Shown here in pieces: positions 36,261 through 45,061 of a stretch of DNA of 64,000 nucleotides (position 1 is the stretch's first letter; each line of letters opens with the position of its first letter). The notes under the pieces were generated by a model. That model was not told where the DNA came from. It did no database searches and saw only the letters and a program-made list of their open reading frames with translations. The DNA comes from Desulfomicrobium escambiense DSM 10707 (GTDB taxonomy: Bacteria; Desulfobacterota; Desulfovibrionia; Desulfovibrionales; Desulfomicrobiaceae), in the NCBI RefSeq assembly GCF_000428825.1, contig NZ_KE386803.1:1-64000 (forward strand), given 5' to 3'. The position numbers were made by a program, and so were the translations under genes.

Positions 36261-37123
36261 TGTTTCGTTTTCTTATCGTGTTTTTTCTCCTGGCCGCTGC
36301 CGTGCCGCTCGCGTCCGCCCGGGCCGCCCAGCTGCGGGTGGAGTGTCCCGAGGTCATCGGCATCGGCCTGCCCTTCGTGGTCCGGGTCGAGTCCGACACG
36401 CCTCTGGACAGGCTTCTCGTGGAGTGGGACGGGCGCAAGCTCCAGGTGCCAGCCGCCGGCGAGCGGGGCGTGGAGTTCCTGCTCGGCTCCGACGTCCTCA
36501 AATCCAAGCCCGGTCCGCGGGACCTGCGCGTGACCAAGCTGGGCCTGAGCCCCGTGTCCGTGTCGACGCACGTCCTGGTCGAGAAGCGCGAGTTCCCCGA
36601 GCAGCGCCTGACCGTTCCGCCGGACATGGCCACGCCCCCGGCAGCCGTGCAGGAGCGGATCAATCGCGAGCAGGCCGAGGTGCGTGAGACCCTGGCCAGG
36701 ATTTCGGCTGTGAACCATCTTTCCCTGCCGCTCATGCGCCCGGTGCCGGGGGCAGTGAGCAGCGCCTACGGGCTGCGCCGTTTCTTCAACGACCTGGAAC
36801 GCAACCCCCACCGCGGGCTGGACCTCAAGGCCGCCCTGGGCGAGCCGGTGCGAGCCGCGGCCGCAGGGCAGGTTGTGCTCGCGGCGGATCATTACTATGG
36901 GGGACGCTCGGTTTTCATCGACCATGGTCTGGGCGTCTATTCCGTGTACATGCACCTCGACGCGTTCCGGACGGAGCAGGGGGCCATGGTCGAGGCCGGG
37001 CAGGTCATCGGCCTGGCCGGGCAGACCGGCCGGGTCACGGGGCCGCATCTGCACCTGGGCTTCTATGTGCTGGACATGGCCGTGGACCCGTCGGCCCTCT
37101 TTTTTCCCAAGACCGGGCAATAA
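36257..37123 (+). CDS. Secreted M23-family peptidase (LytM domain)
   Basis: A 288-residue exported protein. A signal peptide (residues 1-23, cut near ARA-AQ) and a beta-rich domain (to about 120) precede the LytM/M23 metallopeptidase domain. The zinc ligands and catalytic His are in NPHRGLDL (HxxxD) and GPHLHLGFYV (HxH). Such enzymes cut peptidoglycan cross-links or act as divisome activators. It lies between xseA and xseB, an arrangement common in deltaproteobacteria. A second ATG follows immediately at 36260. Confidence 0.9.
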   Translation: MMFRFLIVFFLLAAAVPLASARAAQLRVECPEVIGIGLPFVVRVESDTPLDRLLVEWDGRKLQVPAAGERGVEFLLGSDVLKSKPGPRDLRVTKLGLSPVSVSTHVLVEKREFPEQRLTVPPDMATPPAAVQERINREQAEVRETLARISAVNHLSLPLMRPVPGAVSSAYGLRRFFNDLERNPHRGLDLKAALGEPVRAAAAGQVVLAADHYYGGRSVFIDHGLGVYSVYMHLDAFRTEQGAMVEAGQVIGLAGQTGRVTGPHLHLGFYVLDMAVDPSALFFPKTGQ

Positions 37124-37137
37124 ACGCAGGACAGGAT

Positions 37138-37353
37138 ATGGCGAAGACACTGAGTTTCGAAAAGCGGCTGGAACGGGTCAGGGAGATCACGGCTTTGCTT
37201 GAGGGCGGGGATTTGCCCCTGGAACAGGGGGTCAAGCTCTTTCAGGAGGGCGTGCGCCTGTCCCGGGAGTGTTCGGCCGAGCTGGAGCAGGCCCGCGTCA
37301 TCGTCGAGAACGCCGGGCAGGAGCCCGGCCCGGAAGCGGGAGGGGACGCATGA
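37138..37353 (+). CDS. xseB: Exodeoxyribonuclease VII small subunit
   Basis: A 71-residue helical subunit binding several copies per XseA. SFEKRLERVREITALLEGGDLPLEQGV is the standard family segment (here given only in part: LEGGDLPLEQGVKLFQEG lies at residues 20-37). Start ATG with AGGA nearby. Its stop overlaps the ispA start (ATGA at 37350-37353). Confidence 0.92.
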   Translation: MAKTLSFEKRLERVREITALLEGGDLPLEQGVKLFQEGVRLSRECSAELEQARVIVENAGQEPGPEAGGDA

Positions 37354-38237
37354 CGCCGCAGGACATGAAGGCCGAGCTGAAGGCCCTCGGCGCGCTGGTG
37401 GAAGGGCGCCTGGCCACGGTTTTCGCTGACGGGGGCACGCCGGCGCATCTGGTCGCCTCCATGGACTATTCCCTCATGGCCGGCGGCAAGCGCCTGCGGC
37501 CCGTGCTCTGCCTGGCCTGGGCGGAGCTTGTCGGGGGGCGTCTCGACGAGGTGCTCGATTTCGCCTGCGCCATCGAGTGCATCCACACCTACTCCCTCAT
37601 CCACGACGACCTTCCTGCCATGGACGACGACGACCTGCGCCGGGGCAAACCCTCCAACCACAGGCAGTTCGACGAGGCCACGGCCATCCTGGCCGGCGAC
37701 GGTCTGTTGACCGAGGCCTTCACTTTGGCCTCGGCCCTGATACTGCCGGCCGAGCGGGTTCTTAAGGCCATATTTCATCTCTCGACCGCGGCCGGCCCGC
37801 GTGGCATGGTCGGCGGCCAGGTCCTGGACATGGACCTCACGGGCAAGGGTGCAGACCTCTCGCTGCTTCGGACCATGCACGCCATGAAGACCGGGGCCCT
37901 CATCGAGTCGTCCTGCGTGACCGGCTGCATTCTCGGCGGCGGGGACGAGGCCGCCCTGGCCCGGGCCTCGGAATACGGCCAGGCCGTGGGCCTGGCCTTC
38001 CAGGTCACGGACGACATCCTCGACGTGGTCGGGGACACGGCCGACTTGGGCAAGCCCGCCGGCAGCGACGAAGCCCGAGGCAAGTCCACCTATCCGGCGC
38101 TCATGGGCATCGACAGAAGCCGCGCCCTGGCCTGCGAGAGCGTGGATCGGGCAGTGGGCGCCCTGGACGGCTTTTCGCACCCGCGCGCCGATTTCCTGCG
38201 CGCCGTGGCCGGGTACATTCTGGATCGAACGCATTAG
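37350..38237 (+). CDS. ispA: Farnesyl/geranyl diphosphate synthase
   Basis: A 295-residue trans-prenyltransferase condensing IPP with allylic diphosphates. The first aspartate motif is DDLPAMDDDD (about residues 84-93), with the insertion typical of bacterial FPP synthases; the second is DDILD. GGKRLRPVL binds IPP. Chain length (C15 or C20) cannot be fixed with certainty. GGGAGGGG precedes the ATG. It is translationally coupled to xseB and followed eight bases later by dxs. Confidence 0.95.
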   Translation: MTPQDMKAELKALGALVEGRLATVFADGGTPAHLVASMDYSLMAGGKRLRPVLCLAWAELVGGRLDEVLDFACAIECIHTYSLIHDDLPAMDDDDLRRGKPSNHRQFDEATAILAGDGLLTEAFTLASALILPAERVLKAIFHLSTAAGPRGMVGGQVLDMDLTGKGADLSLLRTMHAMKTGALIESSCVTGCILGGGDEAALARASEYGQAVGLAFQVTDDILDVVGDTADLGKPAGSDEARGKSTYPALMGIDRSRALACESVDRAVGALDGFSHPRADFLRAVAGYILDRTH

Positions 38238-38245
38238 GAGCATCC

Positions 38246-40150
38246 ATGACCGAGCAAACCCTGCAGGAACTTTTTCCCACCCTGGCCGGCATCCGACAGC
38301 CCGGCGACATCCAGAGGCTGGACGAGAAGGGCCTGACCAGGCTGGGCGAAGAGATCCGCCGCATGATCATCCAAACCGTCTCGTCCACGGGCGGCCATCT
38401 GGCCCCGTCCCTGGGCGTGGTGGAGCTGACCATGGCGCTGCTGCGCGTGTTCAACCCCGCCCATGACCGCATCGTCTGGGACGTGGGTCATCAGGCCTAC
38501 GCCTACAAGCTGTTGACGGGCCGCCTGGCGCGTTTTCACACCCTGCGCCAGCTCGGCGGCATCAGCGGGTTCCCGCGCCTGGGCGAGAGCCCCTTCGACC
38601 ACTTCGGGGTGGGGCACTCCTCGACGTCCATCTCCGCCGCCCTGGGCATGGCCGCGGCCCGCGACCTGGGCCGACGGGACAACAAGGTCGTGGCTGTCAT
38701 CGGCGACGGCTCCATGACCGCGGGCCTGGCCTACGAGGGTTTGAACCAGGCCGGGGGTCTGGGCAAGGACCTCATCGTCGTCCTGAACGATAACGAGATG
38801 TCCATCTCCCGCAACGTCGGCGCCCTGTCGTCGTTTCTGAGCCGCAAGCTGTCCATGCGCTGGGTGCAGCGGTTCAAGAAGGAGGCCGAGGCCATCATGC
38901 GCCAGATCCCCAAGATCGGCGACGACCTGGCCGACTACGCGCGACGCAGCGAGGACTCCTTCAAGAGCTTCTTCACCCCCGGCATGCTCTTCGAGGCCTT
39001 CCGCTTCACCTACATCGGCCCCATCAAGGGGCACGACATGCGCCAGCTGACGAGCGTCCTGGAGCAGGCCAAGGGGCTCGAAGGCCCCATCCTGGTCCAT
39101 GTCCTGACCAAGAAGGGCAAGGGCTACGAACCGGCCGAGACCAATCCGACCTATTTTCACGGCGTGGGCTGCTTCGAGCCCGAGACGGGCGTGGCCCGCA
39201 AGTTCGGCGTCTGCTCGCTGCCGACCTACACGGACGTCTTCGGCACCACCCTCTGCGACCTGGCGGCGAGGGACGACAAGATCGTGGCCATCACGGCGGC
39301 CATGCCCGAAGGCACGGGCGTGGCCTGCTTCTCGGAGCGCTACCCCGACCGTTTCTTCGATGTCGGCATCTGCGAACAGCACGCCGTGACCTTCGCCGCG
39401 GGCCTGGCCTCGCAGGGCGTGAAGCCAGTGGTGGCCATCTACTCGACCTTCATGCAGCGCTCCTACGACCAGATCGTGCACGACGTCTGCCTGCAGAACC
39501 TGAACGTGACCTTCTGCCTGGACCGCGGCGGTCTGGTCGGCGAGGACGGGGCCACGCACCACGGCGTGTTTGACCTGTCCTACCTGCGCCACATCCCGAA
39601 CCTCATGCTCATGGCCCCCCGCAACGAGCCAGAGCTGCAGCACATGCTGGCCACGGCCCTGGCTTACGCAGGCCCAGTGGCCGTGCGCTACCCGCGCGGC
39701 GTGGGCGAAGGCGCGGCCCTGGCCGAAAAGCAGGAAATTCTGCCCATCGGGCAGGGCGAACTGCTGCGCGAAGGCACCGACGGCGTCATCGTGGCCCTGG
39801 GCAGCCGGGTCACTCCGGCCCTGGATGCGGCACGGGTCTTCGCCGAGGAGACGGGGAAGGAAGTGGCCGTGTTCAACGCGCGCTTCGTCAAGCCCCTGCC
39901 CGAGGAGCAGCTCCTGGAGCTGGCCGCGTCGCAGCCCTTCATGCTGACGGTGGAGGAGAACGCCCTGGCCGGCGGCTTCGGTTCGGCCGTGCTGGAGCTT
40001 CTGTCCGACCGCGGCGCCCTGGGGAGCTTGCGGGTCAAGCGTCTTGGGGTGCCGGACCAGTTCGTCGAGCACGGCAGCCAGAAGGAGCTGCGGGCTCGGC
40101 TCGGCATCAACCGCGACGGCATCCTGGAGACGTTGCGCGGCCTGATTTAA
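38246..40150 (+). CDS. dxs: 1-deoxy-D-xylulose-5-phosphate synthase
   Basis: A 634-residue TPP enzyme joining pyruvate and glyceraldehyde-3-phosphate, first step of the MEP pathway. The TPP motif GDGSMTAGLAYEGLNQAG is near residue 150; the catalytic/active-site region DVGICEQHAVTFAAG and the transketolase C-terminal domain are complete. The enzyme ends the xseA-dxs unit and is closed by a strong terminator. Confidence 0.97.
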   Translation: MTEQTLQELFPTLAGIRQPGDIQRLDEKGLTRLGEEIRRMIIQTVSSTGGHLAPSLGVVELTMALLRVFNPAHDRIVWDVGHQAYAYKLLTGRLARFHTLRQLGGISGFPRLGESPFDHFGVGHSSTSISAALGMAAARDLGRRDNKVVAVIGDGSMTAGLAYEGLNQAGGLGKDLIVVLNDNEMSISRNVGALSSFLSRKLSMRWVQRFKKEAEAIMRQIPKIGDDLADYARRSEDSFKSFFTPGMLFEAFRFTYIGPIKGHDMRQLTSVLEQAKGLEGPILVHVLTKKGKGYEPAETNPTYFHGVGCFEPETGVARKFGVCSLPTYTDVFGTTLCDLAARDDKIVAITAAMPEGTGVACFSERYPDRFFDVGICEQHAVTFAAGLASQGVKPVVAIYSTFMQRSYDQIVHDVCLQNLNVTFCLDRGGLVGEDGATHHGVFDLSYLRHIPNLMLMAPRNEPELQHMLATALAYAGPVAVRYPRGVGEGAALAEKQEILPIGQGELLREGTDGVIVALGSRVTPALDAARVFAEETGKEVAVFNARFVKPLPEEQLLELAASQPFMLTVEENALAGGFGSAVLELLSDRGALGSLRVKRLGVPDQFVEHGSQKELRARLGINRDGILETLRGLI

Positions 40151-40166
40151 GCGCGTTGCGTCACGG

Positions 40167-40206
40167 CCACGAAAAAAGGCGTCCGAAAGGGCGCCTTTTT
40201 TCGTGG
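40167..40206. terminator. Strong bidirectional terminator after dxs
   Basis: A fifteen-base-pair inverted repeat (CCACGAAAAAAGGCG and its complement) with a built-in A-run and T-run serves dxs and the convergent universal stress protein gene. Confidence 0.9.
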
Positions 40207-40348
40207 AATATTGCCCCTCCGGATAACGCATGGAACGTATTCGGAGGGGGTATCTTGAAACGCGGACCTCGATCTGGAGTCGTGCCGCGTCCGTGGCGGG
40301 AAGGGCGGACCTGGCACCGCAGTCGGTCTTTCAGGTCCTGTCCCGTCG

Positions 40349-40771
40349 TTACTTCTTGACCACGAGCACCGAACACGGCGCGTGGGTCACGACCTGGCTC
40401 GAGACGCTGCCGATAAGGAAGCGTTCCACGGCCCCGGCGCCCTTGTTGCCGATGACGATGAGGTCGATCTTGTTCTTTTCGGCGTACTTGACGATGGCGT
40501 CGGCCGCCGACGGGCTCTCCTCGACCACGACATCGACCTTTGCTCCTGCGGCCTTGGCCTGCTCCTGGGCGCGGCTGACGGTCTTCTGCACGCCCTCGCG
40601 CATCTTATCCAGAAACTCGCCCGAGATTTCACCGAGATACAGGTTCGTGTACGGCGCGTTGGAGACGGTCAGGGCCGTGAGGGCCGCGCCTTCCTGAGCC
40701 GCGAGCTTCATGGCCTTCGTCAGCACCAGCGTGGCGTATTCCGACTGATCGATGGCTGCCAGGATCTTCAT
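40349..40771 (-). CDS. Universal stress protein (UspA family)
   Basis: A 140-residue single-domain Usp. The ATP-binding pattern GNKGAGAVERFLIGSVSSQV (G-2x-G-9x-GS) near residues 108-127 is intact, so it is the nucleotide-binding type. The N-terminus KILAAIDQSEYA fits strand 1 with the adenine-site Asp. AGGAGG precedes the ATG. It stands alone. Confidence 0.9.
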   Translation of the reverse strand: MKILAAIDQSEYATLVLTKAMKLAAQEGAALTALTVSNAPYTNLYLGEISGEFLDKMREGVQKTVSRAQEQAKAAGAKVDVVVEESPSAADAIVKYAEKNKIDLIVIGNKGAGAVERFLIGSVSSQVVTHAPCSVLVVKK

Positions 40772-40829
40772 GACGTCCTCCTTTTCTCGTTGGGAAACTG
40801 TTGTGGGGAAAATGCCCCTTTCAGCCTGT

Positions 40830-41216
40830 TTAGTAGCTCCTCGGACCCGGGACCTGGAATATCTTGGACTCGGTCTTGTCAGGATGCTTGGTCGCCAGAT
40901 GCTTGTATCTGTTGAGGGCCCGGCCGGACAGCAGGGCCAGTATGGTCGAGAGATCCGAACCTTCGTCGATTTCTCTGAAATTCTCGTTTTCGAGCATGCG
41001 CGGACTGAGCCGGTAGGCAGGATCGCCGTCCGGGTCGAAGGTCACGTCCCCGGGCTCGATCTCGATCCGGTCCCCGATGGCTTTCTCCAGAAAACTGTGG
41101 ACGGTGCGTTCGAAGAACTTGCGCACGTCTTCCGTCGATTCCGCCGCGTCGATCTGGGTGCGATAGCGTGGTTCGACCTCTTTCTGGTGCATCTTGAAGG
41201 ACATTTGATGTGTCAT
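40830..41216 (-). CDS. Unknown acidic protein
   Basis: A 128-residue soluble, acidic protein without signal peptide or cysteines; I do not recognise the family. Predicted helices dominate, with EIEPGDVTFDPDGDPAYRLS in the middle as a likely loop. AGGAGG eight bases before the ATG at 41216 fixes the start over an in-frame one at 41240. It lies upstream of the Usp gene on the same strand, so the two may be co-transcribed. Confidence 0.75.
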   Translation of the reverse strand: MTHQMSFKMHQKEVEPRYRTQIDAAESTEDVRKFFERTVHSFLEKAIGDRIEIEPGDVTFDPDGDPAYRLSPRMLENENFREIDEGSDLSTILALLSGRALNRYKHLATKHPDKTESKIFQVPGPRSY

Positions 41217-41695
41217 GTGTTCCTCCTCTGAGTATGTCACCCGGCCGGAAAGCGGCCCGGGACCGTCGTCTGGGGTGCTGCGGCGCGAGAGGGAGGTGGT
41301 GCGGCCAGTGCGGGATGTCAGGCGGAAATGCAGGCGGTATTTGAGAAAAACATAACGCTCCGGGAACCTTTTGGCAATGATTTGCTGAAAATCGTTCGCT
41401 TCGATGAAACTTTCAGTGAAATCAGGCGGCCGGGAGCAGATAATGGAGACTGGCCCGCAGGCAGGCTATGGGCAAAGACGCGGCGGAAAATGATTGCCCT
41501 GGCCACAGGGCGAACGGCATTGGAGTCCGGACAGGCTCGGCTGGCCATGCTTCGGCCGCCGCAAGCGAGCGGGTGAGGGGCGGGAGGTCGGCGGGTTTGG
41601 CGCTCCGGGTTGCAAAGATGGCTTCGATTGCGTAGCTTGATCGAGTGTCGGATCAGGCCGTGTTGTCACTTGCCGAATACGTGTGGGGCGAAGCA
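41217..41695. other. Gene-free stretch of about 480 bp
   Basis: No credible reading frame, repeat or hairpin stands out. It holds the divergent promoters of the flanking genes, presumably near 41240 and 41600, but no clear hexamers were found. Confidence 0.5.
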
Positions 41696-42106
41696 TTGAA
41701 AAACGAAAGAAATATCAAGATACTCCTTTTTCTCCTGTTGTTCGTGTGTGTTCCCATCTGTTTCGCGATGGCGGACGAGCTGCTGCTTTCCGCACAAGAG
41801 GCGCAGACGCTGATTGAACAGAACAAAGGCAATGATAAATTTGTAATTCTGGATTTGCGCAGTCCGGACGAATATCGCCAGGGGCATATTGAAAGCGCGC
41901 GGCCGATGAACTACTACGCAACGAATTTTCAGCGCATGGTCTCCCTGCTGGATCGCGACGCGACGATTCTGCTCTACTGCCAGAAGGGCAGGCAGAGCAC
42001 CCTGGCCCTGCGGGCGATGACGAAGCTCGGCTTTTCGAGGATGTACATCCTGGATGGCGGGATCGCTGAATGGGTCAAGGCAGGGCTGCCGCTGGCCGGG
42101 CCCTGA
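41696..42106 (+). CDS. Exported rhodanese-like protein
   Basis: A 136-residue protein with an N-terminal signal segment (KILLFLLLFVCVPICFA) and one rhodanese domain. The active-site loop is CQKGRQS, with a cysteine able to carry a persulfide; ILDLRSPDEYRQGHIESA is the classical upstream motif. It likely handles sulfane sulfur in the periplasm. I chose a TTG start at 41696 because it places the signal segment at the N-terminus; a GTG at 41645 would add 17 residues. Neither has a good ribosome binding site. Confidence 0.82.
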   Translation: MKNERNIKILLFLLLFVCVPICFAMADELLLSAQEAQTLIEQNKGNDKFVILDLRSPDEYRQGHIESARPMNYYATNFQRMVSLLDRDATILLYCQKGRQSTLALRAMTKLGFSRMYILDGGIAEWVKAGLPLAGP

Positions 42107-42128
42107 CGAGGATGCAGCGCGGCGCGCC

Positions 42129-42968
42129 TCAGTCGCGCAGGGGGAAGGGCAGGGGCGGCAGGGTCCACGTGTGGTGCGTATGCGTGAAGGGGCAGGTCAG
42201 GCTCATGCTCACGGCCAGAAGCTGCAGTCCCTGCGGGCAGGCGTTGTCGCGGCCGTAGCGCGGGTCCCCCATGACCGGATGCCCCAGGCCGGCCAGGTGC
42301 CGGCGGATCTGGTGCTTGCGGCCCGTGTCGATGCGCGCAGTCAGCAGCGCGCTCCCCGAGTCCTGATCGCACCGCAGCACCGTGAAGGCGGACCGGCTTT
42401 CCCTGCCGTCCATGGGTTCGCCCACCGTCACCTCCGTCCAGTCCGGGACGCCGCGCACGATGGCCATGTATTCCTTGTGGACACCTCCCTGCCGGAACAG
42501 CTCTCCCAGTTTCGCCGCGGCCGCCGAGTCGTGGGCCAGGAGGATGAGCCCACGCGCCTCGCGGTCCAGTCGGTGCACGGGGTGCAGTTCGTTTCTGGCC
42601 CCGAGGGCGGCCTGGGCAAGGCGGGGCAGGGCGCAGTGGTCCGCGAAGCGGGTGCCCTGGGACAACACTCCCGCCGGCTTGTTCCACACGGACCAGCGCC
42701 TGCCGTTGAAGACGAGTTCCGGCCCGGCCGGGACCAGGGCCAGCAGGGCAGGGTCGTAATTCATTTCCAGGCTGTCACCCGGTTTCACTTCGGCCGTCGC
42801 CCGGCGCAGGCGCGACGCCTTGCGGCCGGGCCGGCGCCACCACACGCCCCCCTTGGCCATGCAGTCCTTGACGCGGCCCTTGGGCAGGCCGGTCAGGCCG
42901 GCCAGGGCCTCGCAGGCCGTTGAGGCTTCCGTGACAGCCAGGGTGCGGGAAAAGGCTTCGGGCATCAT
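42129..42968 (-). CDS. RluA-family pseudouridine synthase
   Basis: A 279-residue enzyme converting uridine to pseudouridine in rRNA or tRNA. The catalytic Asp is in HRLDREARGL, followed by the family motifs KEYMAIV and TGRKHQIRRHLAGLGHPVMGD. The N-terminal 75 residues form an S4-like RNA-binding region with a basic WWRRPGRKASRLRR patch. The RNA target is unknown. The ATG overlaps the stop of the tautomerase gene, so cupin, tautomerase and this gene form one unit. Confidence 0.88.
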   Translation of the reverse strand: MMPEAFSRTLAVTEASTACEALAGLTGLPKGRVKDCMAKGGVWWRRPGRKASRLRRATAEVKPGDSLEMNYDPALLALVPAGPELVFNGRRWSVWNKPAGVLSQGTRFADHCALPRLAQAALGARNELHPVHRLDREARGLILLAHDSAAAAKLGELFRQGGVHKEYMAIVRGVPDWTEVTVGEPMDGRESRSAFTVLRCDQDSGSALLTARIDTGRKHQIRRHLAGLGHPVMGDPRYGRDNACPQGLQLLAVSMSLTCPFTHTHHTWTLPPLPFPLRD

Positions 42969-43174
42969 GGCTTGCCGAATCCGGGTCCGAATTTGTCGAT
43001 GTGCAGTTCGCCGCCCGTGGCCCAGTTTTCCCGGTCGAACTCCTCGATCTGGATGGAGACCAGCTCCGGCGGGAGATCCAGAGACTGCGCCACGGCCCTG
43101 GTCACTTCGGCCGCCAGCCTGCGCTTGCAGTCGATATCGCGGCCCTTGGCCATGCGGATGCTGACGATGGGCAT
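42965..43174 (-). CDS. 4-oxalocrotonate tautomerase-family protein
   Basis: A 69-residue tautomerase-superfamily protein. After Met removal Pro1 (MPIVSIRMAKGR) would be the catalytic base; the fold continues with KRRLAAEVTRAVAQSL and EEFDRENWATGG. The natural substrate is unknown. It starts one base after the cupin stop and overlaps the RluA-family gene, so its biological link to both is worth noting. Confidence 0.87.
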   Translation of the reverse strand: MPIVSIRMAKGRDIDCKRRLAAEVTRAVAQSLDLPPELVSIQIEEFDRENWATGGELHIDKFGPGFGKP

Positions 43175-43175
43175 G

Positions 43176-43517
43176 CTATTTCCGTTGCGCCAGATAGGGC
43201 ATGTAATCTTCGCGCACCGGGCTGAAGACCTCGATGGCGAGAGCCGTTTCGTGGACGACGGCGCCGTGCTCGACCCCCGAGGCGATGCACCAGCTGTCGC
43301 CGGGGCCAAAATGGTGCTCCACGCCCCCGATGGTCATGGTCATGCTTCCGGAGACGAGGTAGCCGGTCTGCTCGTGCACGTGGGCATGCATGGGCAGGAA
43401 GGACTTCTCCTGCAGCTCGAAGCGGGCCATCAGGGTCTTCTCCCCGTGGACGAGGGTGCTGACCCGGATGCCGGGGATGAGGTCGTGCCAGGCGGCGGTG
43501 TCGTTGGTGGTGATCAT
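43176..43517 (-). CDS. Cupin-domain protein
   Basis: A 113-residue single-domain cupin. Metal-binding residues HAHVHEQTGYLVSG (HxH plus Glu) and the second-motif His (GVEHGAVV) are present. It may be a small metalloenzyme or sensor. GAGGAG precedes the ATG at 43517, ruling out the longer in-frame start. First gene of the cupin-tautomerase-RluA unit and divergent from the trp leader. Confidence 0.88.
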   Translation of the reverse strand: MITTNDTAAWHDLIPGIRVSTLVHGEKTLMARFELQEKSFLPMHAHVHEQTGYLVSGSMTMTIGGVEHHFGPGDSWCIASGVEHGAVVHETALAIEVFSPVREDYMPYLAQRK

Positions 43518-43571
43518 GCGCGTGCTCCTCGGAGTGATGGTGAGGCCTTCCCATATACGATCGATTATCCC

Positions 43572-43577
43572 TTGACA
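43572..43577 (+). promoter_or_regulatory. -35-like hexamer of the trp leader promoter
   Basis: A perfect TTGACA sits 31 bases before the leader-peptide ATG. No good -10 follows at 16-18 bases (CAATCG at 17), so the promoter is weak or needs another factor. Confidence 0.35.
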
Positions 43578-43608
43578 AATTCCCCCTCCGCAGGCAATCG
43601 ACTGACCC

Positions 43609-43686
43609 ATGAATACCACGGTCACGACCCTTTCCCTCCTTTGGTGGCGGCATGAGAAACATGCCGTGGGATGCGTCTTGGCCTGA
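43609..43686 (+). CDS. trpL: trp leader peptide (25 aa) with tandem Trp codons
   Basis: A short reading frame encoding MNTTVTTLSLLWWRHEK and eight more residues, with Trp12-Trp13 adjacent. Tryptophan is otherwise rare, and these codons fall just before the first arm of a set of mutually exclusive RNA hairpins ending in a terminator, the hallmark of ribosome-mediated attenuation. The ribosome binding site is weak. Confidence 0.82.
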   Translation: MNTTVTTLSLLWWRHEKHAVGCVLA

Positions 43687-43755
43687 AAACCTGACCCGTA
43701 AGGGAAGAAGCGAACATCAGCCGCGGCAGTGCAACACTGACCGCGGTTTTTTTTT
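43648..43755 (+). promoter_or_regulatory. Tryptophan transcription attenuator
   Basis: Four segments can be drawn. Segment 1 CGGCATG (43648-43654) pairs with segment 2 CATGCCG (43660-43666). Segment 2 TGCCGTGG (43662-43669) can instead pair over eight bases, with one G-U, with segment 3 CCGCGGCA (43721-43728). Segment 3 CCGCGGCAGT (43721-43730) pairs with segment 4 ACTGACCGCGG (43736-43746, one bulged A), followed by nine T residues. Stalling at the Trp codons would favour the antiterminator. Confidence 0.85.
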
Positions 43756-43779
43756 ACCCGCACTCCAAGGAGATACCCC

Positions 43780-44988
43780 ATGACCATGCCAACTGCCGAC
43801 GGATTTTTCGGCTCCTACGGCGGCCAGTACGTCCCGGAACCCATCAGGGACATCCTGAACGAGCTGGCCCAGGCCTTTGAACGCTACCGCAACGACCCGG
43901 ATTTCATCAAGGAATACGAGTATTACCAGCGGCAGTTCACCGGGCGGCCCAACCCGCTCTACTTCTGCGCCAACCTGACCAGCCGCTGCGGCGGGGCCAA
44001 GATCTACCTCAAGCGCGAGGACCTGAACCACCTCGGCGCCCACAAGGTCAACAACACCATCGGCCAGATCCTGCTGGCCAAGCGCATGGGCAAGAAGAAG
44101 ATCATCGCCGAGACCGGCGCTGGCCAGCACGGCGTGGCCACGGCCGCCACGGCGGCGCTCATGGGTATGGAGTGCACCATCCACATGGGCGCCGTGGACG
44201 TGGAGCGCCAGAAGCTCAACGTATTCCGCATGCAGATGATGGGCGCCAAGGTCGTGCCGGCCGAGAGCGGCCAGAAGACCCTCAAGGAGGCCGTGGACGA
44301 GGCTCTCATGGCCTGGGTCCAGGACCCGCAGAACACGTTCTATCTGCTCGGCTCGGCCGTGGGTCCGCACCCGTACCCCCTCATGGTCCGCGAATTCCAG
44401 TCCATCGTCGGCCGCGAGGCCAAGGCCCAGATCCTGGAGGCCGAAGGGCGCCTGCCTGACTACTGCATCGCCTGCGTCGGCGGCGGCTCCAACGCCATGG
44501 GTCTCTTCTCCGAATTCATCCCCCATCCCGAGGTCAGGCTCGTGGGCGTGGAGCCTGCGGGCCGGGGTCTGGGCTACGGGCAGCACGCAGCCACCCTCTG
44601 TCTGGGCGAACCCGGCGTCATGCACGGCTTCAACTCCTACATGCTGAAGGACGGTCAGGGCGAGCCGGCCGAGGTCTACTCCATCTCCGCCGGCCTCGAC
44701 TACCCGAGCGTCGGCCCCGAGCACGCCCACATGAAGGACACGGGTCGGGCAGAGTACGTGCACGCCAGCGACAAGGAGGCCCTGGACGCCTTCTTCCTCC
44801 TGTCCCGCACCGAGGGCATCATCCCGGCCCTGGAGTCGTCCCACGCCCTGGCCCACGCCCTGCGCATCGCGCCGGTGCTGTCGCCGGAGACCATCATCAT
44901 CGTCAACCTCTCGGGCCGCGGTGACAAGGACGTGGACCAGATCGAGCGCATGGTCGCCAGCGGCGAAGTCGTGCCGCCGACACTCTAG
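43780..44988 (+). CDS. trpB: Tryptophan synthase beta chain
   Basis: A 402-residue PLP enzyme that makes tryptophan from indole and serine. Lys89 in HLGAHKVNN binds [23 protein letters not shown], and the C-terminal LSGRGDKD are intact. It is an orphan: no trpA or other trp gene follows; a terminator does. AAGGAG lies before the ATG. Control is by the attenuator just upstream. It could serve indole salvage or replace an operon copy elsewhere. Confidence 0.96.
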   Translation: MTMPTADGFFGSYGGQYVPEPIRDILNELAQAFERYRNDPDFIKEYEYYQRQFTGRPNPLYFCANLTSRCGGAKIYLKREDLNHLGAHKVNNTIGQILLAKRMGKKKIIAETGAGQHGVATAATAALMGMECTIHMGAVDVERQKLNVFRMQMMGAKVVPAESGQKTLKEAVDEALMAWVQDPQNTFYLLGSAVGPHPYPLMVREFQSIVGREAKAQILEAEGRLPDYCIACVGGGSNAMGLFSEFIPHPEVRLVGVEPAGRGLGYGQHAATLCLGEPGVMHGFNSYMLKDGQGEPAEVYSISAGLDYPSVGPEHAHMKDTGRAEYVHASDKEALDAFFLLSRTEGIIPALESSHALAHALRIAPVLSPETIIIVNLSGRGDKDVDQIERMVASGEVVPPTL

Positions 44989-44996
44989 AACGGCGC

Positions 44997-45027
44997 AAGG
45001 CCCGGTCGGTCTCCCCGGCCGGGCCTT
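44997..45027 (+). terminator. Terminator after trpB
   Basis: The stem AAGGCCCGG/CCGGGCCTT lies just past the stop; the T-run is short, so efficiency may be modest. It faces the convergent hydrolase gene. Confidence 0.6.
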
Positions 45028-45061
45028 GATCGCGGTTGCGCGCAACGCGGCCTGCGCAGGT

